Positions 18,207 through 26,213 of a stretch of DNA of 64,000 nucleotides are shown one piece after another. The position numbers were made by a program, and so were the translations under genes. The stretch comes from Pseudomonadota bacterium. GTDB taxonomy: Bacteria > Pseudomonadota > Alphaproteobacteria > Sphingomonadales > Sphingomonadaceae. The stretch spans positions 90,311-154,310 of the forward strand of contig JAFAFE010000003.1 in the NCBI GenBank assembly GCA_023423655.1, in the 5' to 3' direction. The first letter of the stretch is position 1. Each line of letters opens with the position of its first letter. The notes beneath the pieces were generated by a model. It had not been told where the DNA came from and ran no database searches. It saw only the letters and a program-made list of their open reading frames with translations.

Positions 18207-19412
18207 TCATCCTCTTTGCAACCGCGCAAAATAAAAGCCGTCGGTGCCGTCATGGTGCGGGGTGAGCAAGCGCCCTGCCCCTTTTCCGGCGCGGACCAGC
18301 CGCCCCGGCCAATAGGCGTCATCGGCAATGGCCTTATCGACCGTCCAGCCTGAATGGCGTCTGACAAAAGCGTCCACCTGATCCGCCCCTTCCTCGCCGG
18401 TTATCGCGCACACAGCATAGACAAGCTTGCCTTCCGGTGCCACCAATTTGCTGGCAATGTCGAGCAGATTGGCTTGGTCGCGTTGCAATTTTGCCAGTCT
18501 TTCAGGGGTCAAGCGCCAGCGGCTTTCGGGGTTGCGCCGCCAAGTGCCGCTCCCCGAACAGGGCGCGTCGATCAGCACAAGATCGGCCTCGCCCGCATAG
18601 CTTGCGAGCATGGCCTCTTCCTTGCCGGGGTTGAGCAATAGCGTGTCGATAATCGTCGCGCCCGCCCGTTCGGCCCTTGGCGCAAGCTGCTGCAACCGCG
18701 CGCGGGCAATGTCGGTGGCAAGGATTTGCCCGTCATTGCCCATGTCGGCGGCGAGCGCGAGCGTCTTGCCGCCGCCGCCTGCGCACAGGTCGATAACGCG
18801 CATCCCCGCGCGCGCGCCACAGGCCTTCGCGAGCCATTGACTGCCCGCATCCTGCACTTCGATAAGGCCATCCCTATAGGCTGCGCTCTGTTGGATTGCG
18901 CTATCGGCGGGCAAGCGCAGCGCGTCCTCCAGCCCATCCACCGCCACCGCATCGGGAAAGACGGCGCGCATGGCCGCGCGGTCGGTTTTGAGGGTGTTGA
19001 CGCGCAAATCCAACGGCGCGCGCGCCAGCATCGCGGCCTGTTCGGTCTCATCAATCTGCGGATAAAGATGCGGCACCAGCCACGCCGGCACCGCCGAGGT
19101 CGCAGCGCGCGGCTCGTTTTTGTCTATCGGCGCGGGGCCATGCCCTTCGCCGGTGAATAAGGCGGCCAGTTCCGCGTCGGTGTCGGCAAGCCCCAGCATC
19201 GCCGCGCGGCCCGATACAGGCCGCTCGCCCGTCCGCCGGATTGCGCGATAGACAAGTTCGCGCACCGCGCGCCGGTCTTTCGAACCGGCATAACGCCGCT
19301 CTTTGAAATAGCGCGCAATCAGCACGTCCGCCGCCGCCCCGCCATCGCGCGCGGCGATGATAATCTGGTCGAGCAATTCGATAGCAGCTTGAACGCGGGC
19401 AGCAGGTGTCAT
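18207..19412 (-). CDS. rsmB: RsmB/NOP2-family rRNA (cytosine-C5) methyltransferase
   Basis: A 401-residue protein. Residues 1-80 contain the NusB-like RNA-binding region seen in RsmB (ELLDQIIIAARDG, RYAGSKDRRAVRELVYRAI). Then come the SAM site VIDLCAGGGGKTLALAADM, motif IV DAPCSGSGTWRRNPESRW with the first catalytic-site Cys, and motif VI VYAVCAITGEEG with the nucleophilic Cys. It methylates C5 of a cytosine in rRNA, most likely 16S C967. Ends in PHHDGTDGFYFARLQR, the standard C terminus. Upstream of the TPR gene. Confidence 0.88.
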   Translation of the reverse strand: MTPAARVQAAIELLDQIIIAARDGGAAADVLIARYFKERRYAGSKDRRAVRELVYRAIRRTGERPVSGRAAMLGLADTDAELAALFTGEGHGPAPIDKNEPRAATSAVPAWLVPHLYPQIDETEQAAMLARAPLDLRVNTLKTDRAAMRAVFPDAVAVDGLEDALRLPADSAIQQSAAYRDGLIEVQDAGSQWLAKACGARAGMRVIDLCAGGGGKTLALAADMGNDGQILATDIARARLQQLAPRAERAGATIIDTLLLNPGKEEAMLASYAGEADLVLIDAPCSGSGTWRRNPESRWRLTPERLAKLQRDQANLLDIASKLVAPEGKLVYAVCAITGEEGADQVDAFVRRHSGWTVDKAIADDAYWPGRLVRAGKGAGRLLTPHHDGTDGFYFARLQRG

Positions 19413-19457
19413 GGGCGCTGCTCTAACCAGCCATGCGCGGCATTACAAATGATGCGC

Positions 19458-19706
19458 TTATTTTTTTGGCTGAGCGTCAGCGAATGCAGCGTCATATTCC
19501 TGCATGTCGGGGACGGGAAGACATTCATACGCCGCACGCTGGCCTTGTATTTTCTCGTCCGCCTTCACCCGCTCCAGCGCGCGCCTGCCTTCCGCTTCAC
19601 ACGCTGCTTGCGTGGTAAAAAGCTGCTGCACACGCTCGATTCTTGGCGTTTCCGTGCCGCCGGTCCAGCTTACGACCACCAGCATGTAGACTAAAATTTG
19701 TTCCAT
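19458..19706 (-). CDS. Small conserved-looking protein of unknown function
   Basis: An 82-residue ORF preceded by AAGGAAAG. It opens with a short hydrophobic segment (MEQILVYMLVVVSW), possibly an uncleaved anchor or weak signal, followed by a soluble Gln/Glu/Lys-rich part with two Cys (QAACEAEG, AYECLPVP) that could pair in the periplasm. I do not recognise it. It lies 40 bases past guaB and before rsmB, same strand, so it may ride on the guaB transcript. Confidence 0.55.
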   Translation of the reverse strand: MEQILVYMLVVVSWTGGTETPRIERVQQLFTTQAACEAEGRRALERVKADEKIQGQRAAYECLPVPDMQEYDAAFADAQPKK

Positions 19707-19746
19707 CTACACTTTCCTTTAGGTGAAAGACCTTGGGTTGAAGGCC

Positions 19747-21213
19747 TTAAGTGGAGGGATAGTTGGGGGCTTCGCGCGTGATCGCAACGTCATGGACGTG
19801 GCTTTCCTTTAGCCCTGCATTGGTGATGCGGACAAAGCGCGCGCGTTCCTGCAAATCGGGAATGGTCGCCGACCCCGTATAACCCATCGCCGCCTTGATG
19901 CCGCCGACTAGCTGGTGGATCACATCCTTGGCCGGGCCTTTATAGGGCACTTGGCCTTCAATGCCTTCGGGCACCAGCTTCAATTGGTCCTTAATGTCCT
20001 GCTGGAAATAGCGGTCGGCCGAGCCGCGCGCCATTGCGCCGACGCTGCCCATGCCGCGATAGCTTTTGTAAACACGGCCTTGGTAAAGGAAGGTTTCGCC
20101 CGGCGCTTCTTCGGTGCCAGCAAGGAGCGAGCCGACCATCACGCTCGCCGCCCCCGCCGCCAGTGCCTTGGCCAGATCGCCGGAGGTGCGAAGGCCGCCA
20201 TCGGCGATAATCGGTGTCCCCGATTTGGCCGCTTCATTGGCCGAATCCATAATCGCGGTAAGCTGCGGCACGCCCACGCCCGCGACGACGCGCGTGGTGC
20301 AGATCGAGCCGGGGCCGATGCCGACCTTGACGCCATCCGCGCCCGAACCGATCAGCGCCTTGGTCGCCTCGCCGGTCGCGACATTGCCCGCAATCACTTG
20401 CACACGGTTCGACAATTTCTTGATAGCTTCGACCGCCTGCCCGACCATTTTTGAATGGCCGTGCGCGGTATCGACGATGAGCAGGTCGCACTCCGCATCG
20501 AGCAAGGCTTCGGCGCGTTCAATGCCCTTGTCGCCCACCGTGGTTGCCGCCGCAACGCGCAAGCGCCCGCTTTCATCCTTGGTGGCGTGTGGATAATTGA
20601 CCGCCTTTTCAATATCCTTGACCGTGATGAGGCCGACACAGGCATAATTATCATCGACGACCAACAGCTTTTCGATGCGGCGTTGGTGGAGTAATTTTTG
20701 CGCTTCTTCCTGAGACACGCCCGCGCGCACCGTCGCCAGATCATCATGCGTCATCAGTTCACTGACCGGCTGGTTCGGGTTGGCGGCAAAGCGCACATCG
20801 CGATTGGTCAAAATCCCGACCAGCTTGCCATTCGCTTCGACCACGGGGATGCCCGAAATGCGGTGATGCTCCATCAACGCCTGCGCTTCGGCAAGTTTCG
20901 CGGTCGGCGCAATGGTGATCGGATTGACCACCATGCCGCTTTCATAGCGTTTCACCTGCCGGACAGCGGCGGCTTGCTCTTCGACCGTCAGATTGCGGTG
21001 GAGGACGCCAAGCCCGCCAAGCTGCGCCATCACAATCGCCATATCGGCTTCGGTAACGGTATCCATCGCCGACGACAGGATCGGAATATTAAGCGTGATG
21101 TCGCGGGTAATTTTGGTGGCGGTATTGGCCTGGCTCGGCACAATATCCGATTCTCCCGGCTGCAACAGCACATCGTCAAAAGTCAGACCAAGCGGGATAT
21201 CGAGATGGGCCAC
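19747..21213 (-). CDS. guaB: IMP dehydrogenase
   Basis: A 488-residue IMPDH that oxidises IMP to XMP with NAD, the committed step to guanine nucleotides. A TIM barrel is interrupted by two CBS domains at about 95-205. The catalytic Cys is C305 in GIGPGSICTTRVV. Other motifs: TFDDVLLQP, PILSSAMDTVTE, DTAHGHSKMV, IADGGLRTSGDLAKALAAGA and the mobile flap YRGMGSVGAM. The rest of the purine route is represented at the left by purM and purN. Confidence 0.97.
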   Translation of the reverse strand: MAHLDIPLGLTFDDVLLQPGESDIVPSQANTATKITRDITLNIPILSSAMDTVTEADMAIVMAQLGGLGVLHRNLTVEEQAAAVRQVKRYESGMVVNPITIAPTAKLAEAQALMEHHRISGIPVVEANGKLVGILTNRDVRFAANPNQPVSELMTHDDLATVRAGVSQEEAQKLLHQRRIEKLLVVDDNYACVGLITVKDIEKAVNYPHATKDESGRLRVAAATTVGDKGIERAEALLDAECDLLIVDTAHGHSKMVGQAVEAIKKLSNRVQVIAGNVATGEATKALIGSGADGVKVGIGPGSICTTRVVAGVGVPQLTAIMDSANEAAKSGTPIIADGGLRTSGDLAKALAAGAASVMVGSLLAGTEEAPGETFLYQGRVYKSYRGMGSVGAMARGSADRYFQQDIKDQLKLVPEGIEGQVPYKGPAKDVIHQLVGGIKAAMGYTGSATIPDLQERARFVRITNAGLKESHVHDVAITREAPNYPST

Positions 21214-21347
21214 AGCGCGTTGTTCCTCATATGCGAGTCGGGGGAGTGGCGGCCCATGTAATCATTCAGGCGTGGAAACACCAGTGGGCGCTGGCCATTT
21301 CTGAACGCTTGCCCTCCGCTTTATTGTGCGGACGACTTTTATCCATG

Positions 21348-21408
21348 GTGTCGGGCCTGTCAAAGCACGATTTGTCCGGATGGACAGGCTTTGACAGGCC
21401 CGGCACTA
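21348..21408. repeat. Long perfect inverted repeat upstream of guaB
   Basis: GTGTCGGGCCTGTCAAAGC is mirrored by GCTTTGACAGGCCCGGCAC with a 20-base loop that itself contains TTGTCCGGATGGACA. It lies in the 228-base spacer between guaB and the DUF937 gene. The stem is strong and lacks a T-tract. It looks related to family B (CCTGTC-AAGCAC core) and shows no coding potential. The remainder of the spacer holds the guaB 5' region without an obvious riboswitch. Confidence 0.75.
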
Positions 21409-21441
21409 TAGCGTTGATTTAGGGCGTTGATTTAGACGCGT

Positions 21442-22074
21442 TTAGCGCCCCATCGCTTTTCCGGCCATGCCGAGAATGTCGTTGAGCGGGTTGCCGTCGC
21501 CGTCCATGTCGAGCATCGAGCCGAGGCCGCCAAGACCGCCTGCTGCCGGGGTTGCAGCCGGAGCCGCGGGTGCCGATGCGCCGCCGCCCAAAATGCTACC
21601 CAGGATGCCGCCCAAGCCGCCACCAAGGCCGCCTGCATCGGCCTGAGCCGGTGCCGCAGCGCCGCCTTGACGGCCCTGATAAGCCATATAACCGGCAACC
21701 GCCATTGCGAGCAGCGGAAGCATTTTCTTCAAGGTTTCCGCATCAATGCCCGATTTGGCCGAAGCGTCTGCCGCCACGGTGCGGCTCACATCCTTGGAAC
21801 CGAAAATCTGGCCCAGCACTTCATTGCCCTGGCTCACATTGGCGGCATTGGGCGAAAGCACCTGCTCCAGCATCCCGGCACCACCCATGCCACCGAGCAT
21901 CCCGATCAGGTCGCCAAGACCGCCCGATTGCTGCTGTGCCTGTCCCTTCATGCCGCCAAGGATCGACGGCAGCAAAGCGCCCGCGCCTGCTCGCGCCATT
22001 GCGGGCGGAATACCAAGCTGGTTGGCAATGCCGTCAATCGCGCCCGACTGCACCAAAATGCTGCTAATATCCAT
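21442..22074 (-). CDS. DUF937-type protein with an EF-hand-like C-terminal tail
   Basis: A 210-residue protein from MDISSILVQSGA; AAGGATGACGATT precedes it, so I reject the longer start at 22131. The first 90 residues are the YidB/DUF937 pattern (helical repeats rich in Gly/Leu, e.g. GAGALLPSILGGMKGQAQ). A hydrophobic stretch LPLLAMAVAGYMAYQG at about residue 120 and a very Gly/Ala/Pro-rich linker follow. The last 22 residues contain DMDGDGNPLNDILGMA, with a calcium-loop-like DxDGDG. A near-identical tail occurs in the gene at 22982. Function unknown. Confidence 0.75.
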   Translation of the reverse strand: MDISSILVQSGAIDGIANQLGIPPAMARAGAGALLPSILGGMKGQAQQQSGGLGDLIGMLGGMGGAGMLEQVLSPNAANVSQGNEVLGQIFGSKDVSRTVAADASAKSGIDAETLKKMLPLLAMAVAGYMAYQGRQGGAAAPAQADAGGLGGGLGGILGSILGGGASAPAAPAATPAAGGLGGLGSMLDMDGDGNPLNDILGMAGKAMGR

Positions 22075-22333
22075 AATCGTCATCCTTTCCCAAAAGCGCC
22101 GGGAATTCGCCCGACGTAAAAGCGTGTTCACCTGATTTTACAGGTACAACCGGGAACCAGTTGGCCCTGCATCACGTTTGGCACAAGGGTTCTTGGCATA
22201 TATAGTTCCCACTAGCGCAGCGAATTTACAAGTCCCGCTAATTGGCGGTTTGAAAAGCGCGGCGTCGTCATTACAAACATCCACACGGCGCGGCCCTCCC
22301 CCGGCCCGCTCTATGGAGGAAAGGTTTAATAGC

Positions 22334-22708
22334 ATGGGTATTTTTTCGCGTATCAAGGATGCCATTTTCGGCCACAAAGCCAATGCTCAGGAAGCTCCCG
22401 CAGCGGATGCAGCCGCAACGGCCACCCCGATCGAATCGATCGCGATTGATTCGGTGGATGTTGCCAATAATCTCAACAGCATTGCGGCAACCAAGGGTCA
22501 GGAACTCAACTGGCGCAACTCGATTGTCGACCTCATGAAGTTGCTCGACATTGATTCGAGCCTCGAAAACCGCAAGGAACTGGCTCAGGAACTCGGCTAT
22601 ACCGGTGAACTGAACGGTTCGGCGGAAATGAACATCTGGCTGCACAAAGCCGTGATGAACGAACTGGCTGCCAATGGCGGCACTGTTCCGGCGGACCTGC
22701 GCGACTAA
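22334..22708 (+). CDS. DUF3597 domain protein
   Basis: A 124-residue protein starting MGIFSRIKDAIFG, with GGAGGAAAGG about ten bases upstream; a longer in-frame ATG at 22178 has no RBS. It has an N-terminal amphipathic helix, an Ala/Pro-rich linker, then a helical domain including NWRNSIVDLMKLLDIDSSLE and ELGYTGELNGSAEMNIWLHK, which is the DUF3597 pattern. This fold resembles a small peptidoglycan-binding-like helical bundle, but the function is unknown. It is divergent from the DUF937 gene and ends at a strong terminator. Confidence 0.82.
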   Translation: MGIFSRIKDAIFGHKANAQEAPAADAAATATPIESIAIDSVDVANNLNSIAATKGQELNWRNSIVDLMKLLDIDSSLENRKELAQELGYTGELNGSAEMNIWLHKAVMNELAANGGTVPADLRD

Positions 22709-22735
22709 GCGTTGCCAGCACAAGCTATAGAAAAA

Positions 22736-22768
22736 GGGCGTCGGGAGAATTTCCCGGCGCCCTTTTTT
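22736..22768 (+). terminator. Rho-independent terminator of the DUF3597 gene
   Basis: GGGCGTCGGGA pairs with TCCCGGCGCCC (one T-G pair) around a GAAT loop and is followed by TTTTTT. It begins 27 bases after the stop codon. Confidence 0.9.
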
Positions 22769-22807
22769 ATGTGTGTTGTTGACGGGGCAATTCGCGCTCC
22801 CCAACGC

Positions 22808-22945
22808 ACGTCATCCCGGGCTTGACCCGGGATCCATCTCCGGACCTAGATGTTGAAAAAGGCGGTGCCGCATGTGGAAATATAGAGGGCCGGAGATAGA
22901 TTCCCGCTTCCGCGGGAATGACGAGGGTTTGAAGCGGGAATGACG
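22808..22945. repeat. Palindromic repeat, family C (CGTCATCCCGGG...GGGAATGACG)
   Basis: The left arm CGTCATCCCGGGCTTGACCC and GGGATCCATCTCCGG is mirrored by CCGGAGATAGATTCCCGC and GCGGGAATGACGAGGGT. The tail GAAGCGGGAATGACGAGGGTTT is then partly repeated once more. This is the same family as the unit inserted in fmt (38458-38552) and the half-unit at 43136. It fills most of the 213-base spacer. Confidence 0.8.
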
Positions 22946-22981
22946 AGGGTTTGAAAAAGACGAGAAAAGCGAGGATAAACC

Positions 22982-23308
22982 TCACTTCTTCCCAAAAAAG
23001 CCCTTCACCGAACCGGTGATGTCGTTGAGCGGGTTGCCGTCGCCATCCTTGTCGAGCTTGCTCATCAGGCCATCCTGACCGCCAATGCCGACCTTGTCGA
23101 GCAGGCCGCCTTCTTCGTTCAGCTTGGCCATTGCGCCTTGAAGCTGTTCCATCGAAATGCCGTATTCGGCCACCGTGTCCTTAAGCGCCTGCGCCTGATC
23201 GCCGCTCGCCGCCAGCTTTTCCTGGAATTTGGTTTGCAGGCCTTTGACCATTTCGGGGTCGAGGCCCATTTTGGCGGCCATGTCGGTGAGGCTGTTCAAC
23301 ATATTCAT
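22982..23308 (-). CDS. Small helical protein with an EF-hand-like tail
   Basis: A 108-residue protein from MNMLNSLTDMAAKMG; GGGAG lies upstream. It is mostly helical, with KGLQTKFQEKLAASGDQAQA and MEQLQGAMAKLNEEG, and no signal peptide. The C terminus KLDKDGDGNPLNDITGSVKG matches the tail of the DUF937 protein at 21442 (DGDGNPLNDI in both). I do not recognise the rest. It could be a cytoplasmic partner of, or paralogous tail-sharing protein to, the DUF937 gene 900 bases away. Confidence 0.6.
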   Translation of the reverse strand: MNMLNSLTDMAAKMGLDPEMVKGLQTKFQEKLAASGDQAQALKDTVAEYGISMEQLQGAMAKLNEEGGLLDKVGIGGQDGLMSKLDKDGDGNPLNDITGSVKGFFGKK

Positions 23309-23456
23309 CTGGATAATCTCCCGGGATAGGGGGTGAAAAGAAAGACGGCTATATACGCGTAAAGTTTCACGGTGTTCCGGTAAAATCGGGTCACGGCTGT
23401 TTCGCTTGCGCGCATGGCAAGCCACTAGCTACCAACAATTCAACCATTATCATAAC

Positions 23457-23483
23457 CGCTAGCCCTGAGCTTGTCGAAGGGCG
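23457..23483. repeat. Partial palindromic repeat, family B
   Basis: CCGCTAGCCCTGAGCTTGTCGAAGGGC matches one arm of the unit at 17427-17510 in reverse orientation. It lies in the 315-base spacer between pckA and the small helical gene. Besides this and the hairpin at 23554 I see nothing else in the spacer. Confidence 0.65.
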
Positions 23484-23553
23484 TCTGTCGGTGAACAATT
23501 TTTGTCCAACACTGCCCCCCGTCTGCGCACCAAGGAACCGCCCCCCAAAGAGT

Positions 23554-23586
23554 AAGGGGTTCCCCGCCTTGTGGCAGGAAACCCCT
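23554..23586 (-). terminator. Possible terminator hairpin after pckA
   Basis: On the minus strand AGGGGTTTCCTGCC pairs with GGCGGGGAACCCCT through its outer seven and inner three bases, around an ACAA loop. It starts about 38 bases past the pckA stop. The downstream T-tract is weak (TTACTCTTT), so efficiency is doubtful. Confidence 0.5.
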
Positions 23587-23623
23587 CCTCTCCTCAGCTT
23601 TGCAGCTGTATTCCGCTAAGCGA

Positions 23624-25219
23624 TCAGGCTGCCGTAGGGGCCGCTTCACGAACGCCTTCGTCAACATGGTCGGCGAATTGCGCGAAATTGTCAATAAACA
23701 GGTTCACAAGCTTTTGCGCGGTCGCATCATAGTCCGCGCCATCGGCCCAGGTCGAACGCGGGTCGAGGATATTGCTGTCCACGCCCGGCACCGCGACCGG
23801 CACTTCAAACCCGAAATTCGGGTCGATGCGGAATTCGGCATTGTTGAGGCTGCCGTCGAGCGCCGCATTGAGCAAAGCGCGGGTCGCTTTAATCGGCATA
23901 CGGCTGCCCACGCCATATTTGCCGCCGGTCCAGCCGGTATTGACGAGCCAGCAGGTAACGCCGCCCTTGGCGATACGTTCTTTGAGCAAATTGCCGTAAA
24001 CGCTGGGGTGGCGCGGCATGAAGGGCGCGCCGAAGCAGGTCGAGAAGGTCGCTTCGGGTTCGGTCACACCGATTTCGGTGCCGGCCACCTTGGCGGTATA
24101 GCCAGACAGGAAGTGGTACATTGCCTGTTCCGGCGTCATGCGCGCAATCGGAGGCAGCACGCCGAACGCATCGGCCGTCAGCATCACCACATTTTTGGGC
24201 ACCGGACCCATATTTTTTTCCGACGCATTGGGGATGAAGTCGATGGGATAGGCTGCACGGGTATTTTCCGCGAGTGTATTATCGTCAAGGTCGAGTTCGC
24301 GGCTGTCCGCGTCCATCACGACATTTTCCAGCACCGTGCCGAACCGCTTGGTGGTCGCGTAAATTTCCGGCTCCGATTCTGCCGACAGCCGGATCATTTT
24401 CGCATAGCAGCCGCCTTCAAAGTTGAAGACTGCAGTGTCCGACCAGCCATGTTCGTCATCGCCGATAAGCGTGCGGCTGGCATCGGCGCTGAGCGTGGTT
24501 TTGCCGGTGCCCGACAGGCCAAAGAAGATCGCGGTGTCGCCATCGGGGCCGATATTGGCCGAACAGTGCATCGGCATGATGCCTTGTTCGGGCAGCAGAT
24601 AGTTGAGCAAGCCGAACACCGACTTTTTCATTTCACCGCCATATTGGGTGCCGCCGATGAGGATCAGCTTTTCGGTGAAGTTGACCGCAATGATGGTGTC
24701 GCCGCGCGAGCCGTGACGCTCGGGGTCGGCCTTGAAGCTCGGCAGATCGATGATCGTATATTCGGGTGCGAAACCGGCCAGTTCTTCGGCAGAGGGGCGC
24801 ACCAGCATCGTGCGGATGAACAGATTATGCCAGGCCAGTTCGTTGATGACGCGCACATTGACGCGATGTTCGGGCTGCGATCCGCCGAACAGGTCGGCCA
24901 CATAAAGCTGGGTCTTGTCCTTCAATGCGGCGAAAAAATCTTCCTTGAGATTAGCAAAATGCGCCGGGTCCATCGGCTTGTTCGACTTGCCCCACCATAC
25001 CGTATCTTCGGTCAGCGCATCCTTGACGGTGAATTTGTCCTGCGCCGAACGGCCGGTATGCGCGCCTGTCTTGACGACCAGCGGGCCGTCCTTGGCAAGA
25101 TGGCCTTCGCCATTTTTGAGCGCCTCTTCGACAAGGGCGGCAGTGCCAAGATTCTGGGCAATCGCGGCGTTGGTTTCAACGGCGGTGGTTCCGATGGTGA
25201 TGGCGGTCATGGCAGTCAC
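23624..25219 (-). CDS. pckA: Phosphoenolpyruvate carboxykinase (ATP)
   Basis: A 531-residue ATP-type PEPCK; it converts oxaloacetate to PEP and opens gluconeogenesis. It has GSRGDTIIAVNFTEKLILI, the PEPCK-ATP signature around the P-loop GLSGTGKTTLSAD, GDDEHGWSD, the kinase-2 region and FEGGCYAKMI. The start is either the GTG at 25219 or the ATG three codons later; AGGAG ends only four bases before the GTG and 13 before the ATG. It is divergent from chvI across 259 bases, and pckA-chvI adjacency is a recurrent alphaproteobacterial arrangement; ChvI-type control of pckA is known in Rhizobiales but only inferred here. Confidence 0.96.
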   Translation of the reverse strand: MTAMTAITIGTTAVETNAAIAQNLGTAALVEEALKNGEGHLAKDGPLVVKTGAHTGRSAQDKFTVKDALTEDTVWWGKSNKPMDPAHFANLKEDFFAALKDKTQLYVADLFGGSQPEHRVNVRVINELAWHNLFIRTMLVRPSAEELAGFAPEYTIIDLPSFKADPERHGSRGDTIIAVNFTEKLILIGGTQYGGEMKKSVFGLLNYLLPEQGIMPMHCSANIGPDGDTAIFFGLSGTGKTTLSADASRTLIGDDEHGWSDTAVFNFEGGCYAKMIRLSAESEPEIYATTKRFGTVLENVVMDADSRELDLDDNTLAENTRAAYPIDFIPNASEKNMGPVPKNVVMLTADAFGVLPPIARMTPEQAMYHFLSGYTAKVAGTEIGVTEPEATFSTCFGAPFMPRHPSVYGNLLKERIAKGGVTCWLVNTGWTGGKYGVGSRMPIKATRALLNAALDGSLNNAEFRIDPNFGFEVPVAVPGVDSNILDPRSTWADGADYDATAQKLVNLFIDNFAQFADHVDEGVREAAPTAA

Positions 25220-25478
25220 GAGTCTCCTTGGGGCGGCGCAACAGGTGAGGCCGCGAAAAACGGGGATTTTCTGGTACTGGCTGTCCCCCTAGTCGACCGA
25301 GTGATTCGCGTCAAAGTATAAGCGTCCGTGCGTCGCCAAACGGTAAGAAATGCGCGCTATCCGCTCGCGCGTGTCCGCTCTCTTTACCCCCGCAATACTC
25401 TGTAAAATTGTCCCGCCTTCGCCGCCCTTCGCCAACGCCCCGTTGCCGTTCGGGCGTGAATCGGCTAGCGAGGCGGCC

Positions 25479-26213
25479 ATGTCGGAAACGCCCACCGCTC
25501 CTGCTGCCCCTGCGACCATCGCGCTTGTCGATGATGACCGCAACATCCTCACCTCGGTGTCGATTGCGTTGCAGGCCGAAGGCTTTGTCACGCGCGTCTA
25601 TAATGATGGCGAAGTGGCGTTGAAGGCGCTGGTTGAAAATCCGCCGGACCTTGCGGTCTTCGACATCAAGATGCCGAAGATGGACGGGCTGGAATTGCTC
25701 CGCCGTTTGCGCGAAAAGTCGCAGATACCGGTGATTTTCCTTACCTCCAAGGATGACGAGCTGGACGAAGCCATCGGCCTCGCGATGGGCGCGGACGATT
25801 ATATCGCCAAGCCTTTTTCGCAGCGGCTTTTGATCGCCCGCATTCGCGCGATCCTGCGCCGCGCCGATTATGCACGGCCATCGTCCGAAGCCGCGTCCGA
25901 ACCGGTGCCCGAGCCCATAAGGCGCGGGCGGCTCAACATGGACCCCGCGCGCCACAAGGTCGAATGGGACGGCAGGCCCGTCACACTCACCGTCACCGAA
26001 TTCATGATTTTGGAGGCGCTCGCCCAGCGCCCCGGCGTGGTCAAGAGCCGCAACCAGCTTATGGACACCGCCTATCAGGACGATATTTATGTCGATGACC
26101 GCACCATCGACAGCCATATCAAACGGCTCCGTCGCAAATTCCGCGAGGTCGATCCGACCTTTGACAGCATCGAAACCCTTTATGGCGCCGGCTACAAATT
26201 CTCTGAAGAATGA
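25479..26213 (+). CDS. chvI: Response regulator ChvI (OmpR family)
   Basis: A 244-residue regulator starting MSETPTAPAAPATIALVDDD. The receiver domain has acidic pocket D18-D20, phospho-acceptor D62 in FDIKMPKMDG, and K111 in IAKPFS. The C-terminal winged helix is of OmpR type (VEWDGRPVTLTVTEFMILEAL, DRTIDSHIKRLRRKF and YGAGYKF). With ChvG it senses envelope or acid stress in Rhizobiales and regulates envelope and carbon genes. It overlaps chvG by 32 bases, so the two are co-translated. Confidence 0.93.
   Translation: MSETPTAPAAPATIALVDDDRNILTSVSIALQAEGFVTRVYNDGEVALKALVENPPDLAVFDIKMPKMDGLELLRRLREKSQIPVIFLTSKDDELDEAIGLAMGADDYIAKPFSQRLLIARIRAILRRADYARPSSEAASEPVPEPIRRGRLNMDPARHKVEWDGRPVTLTVTEFMILEALAQRPGVVKSRNQLMDTAYQDDIYVDDRTIDSHIKRLRRKFREVDPTFDSIETLYGAGYKFSEE

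Noticed and set aside
23600..25321. A 573-codon plus-strand open frame opposite pckA
   Set aside because: High-GC antisense shadow: pckA motifs are perfect on the minus strand and the shadow shows no family pattern.
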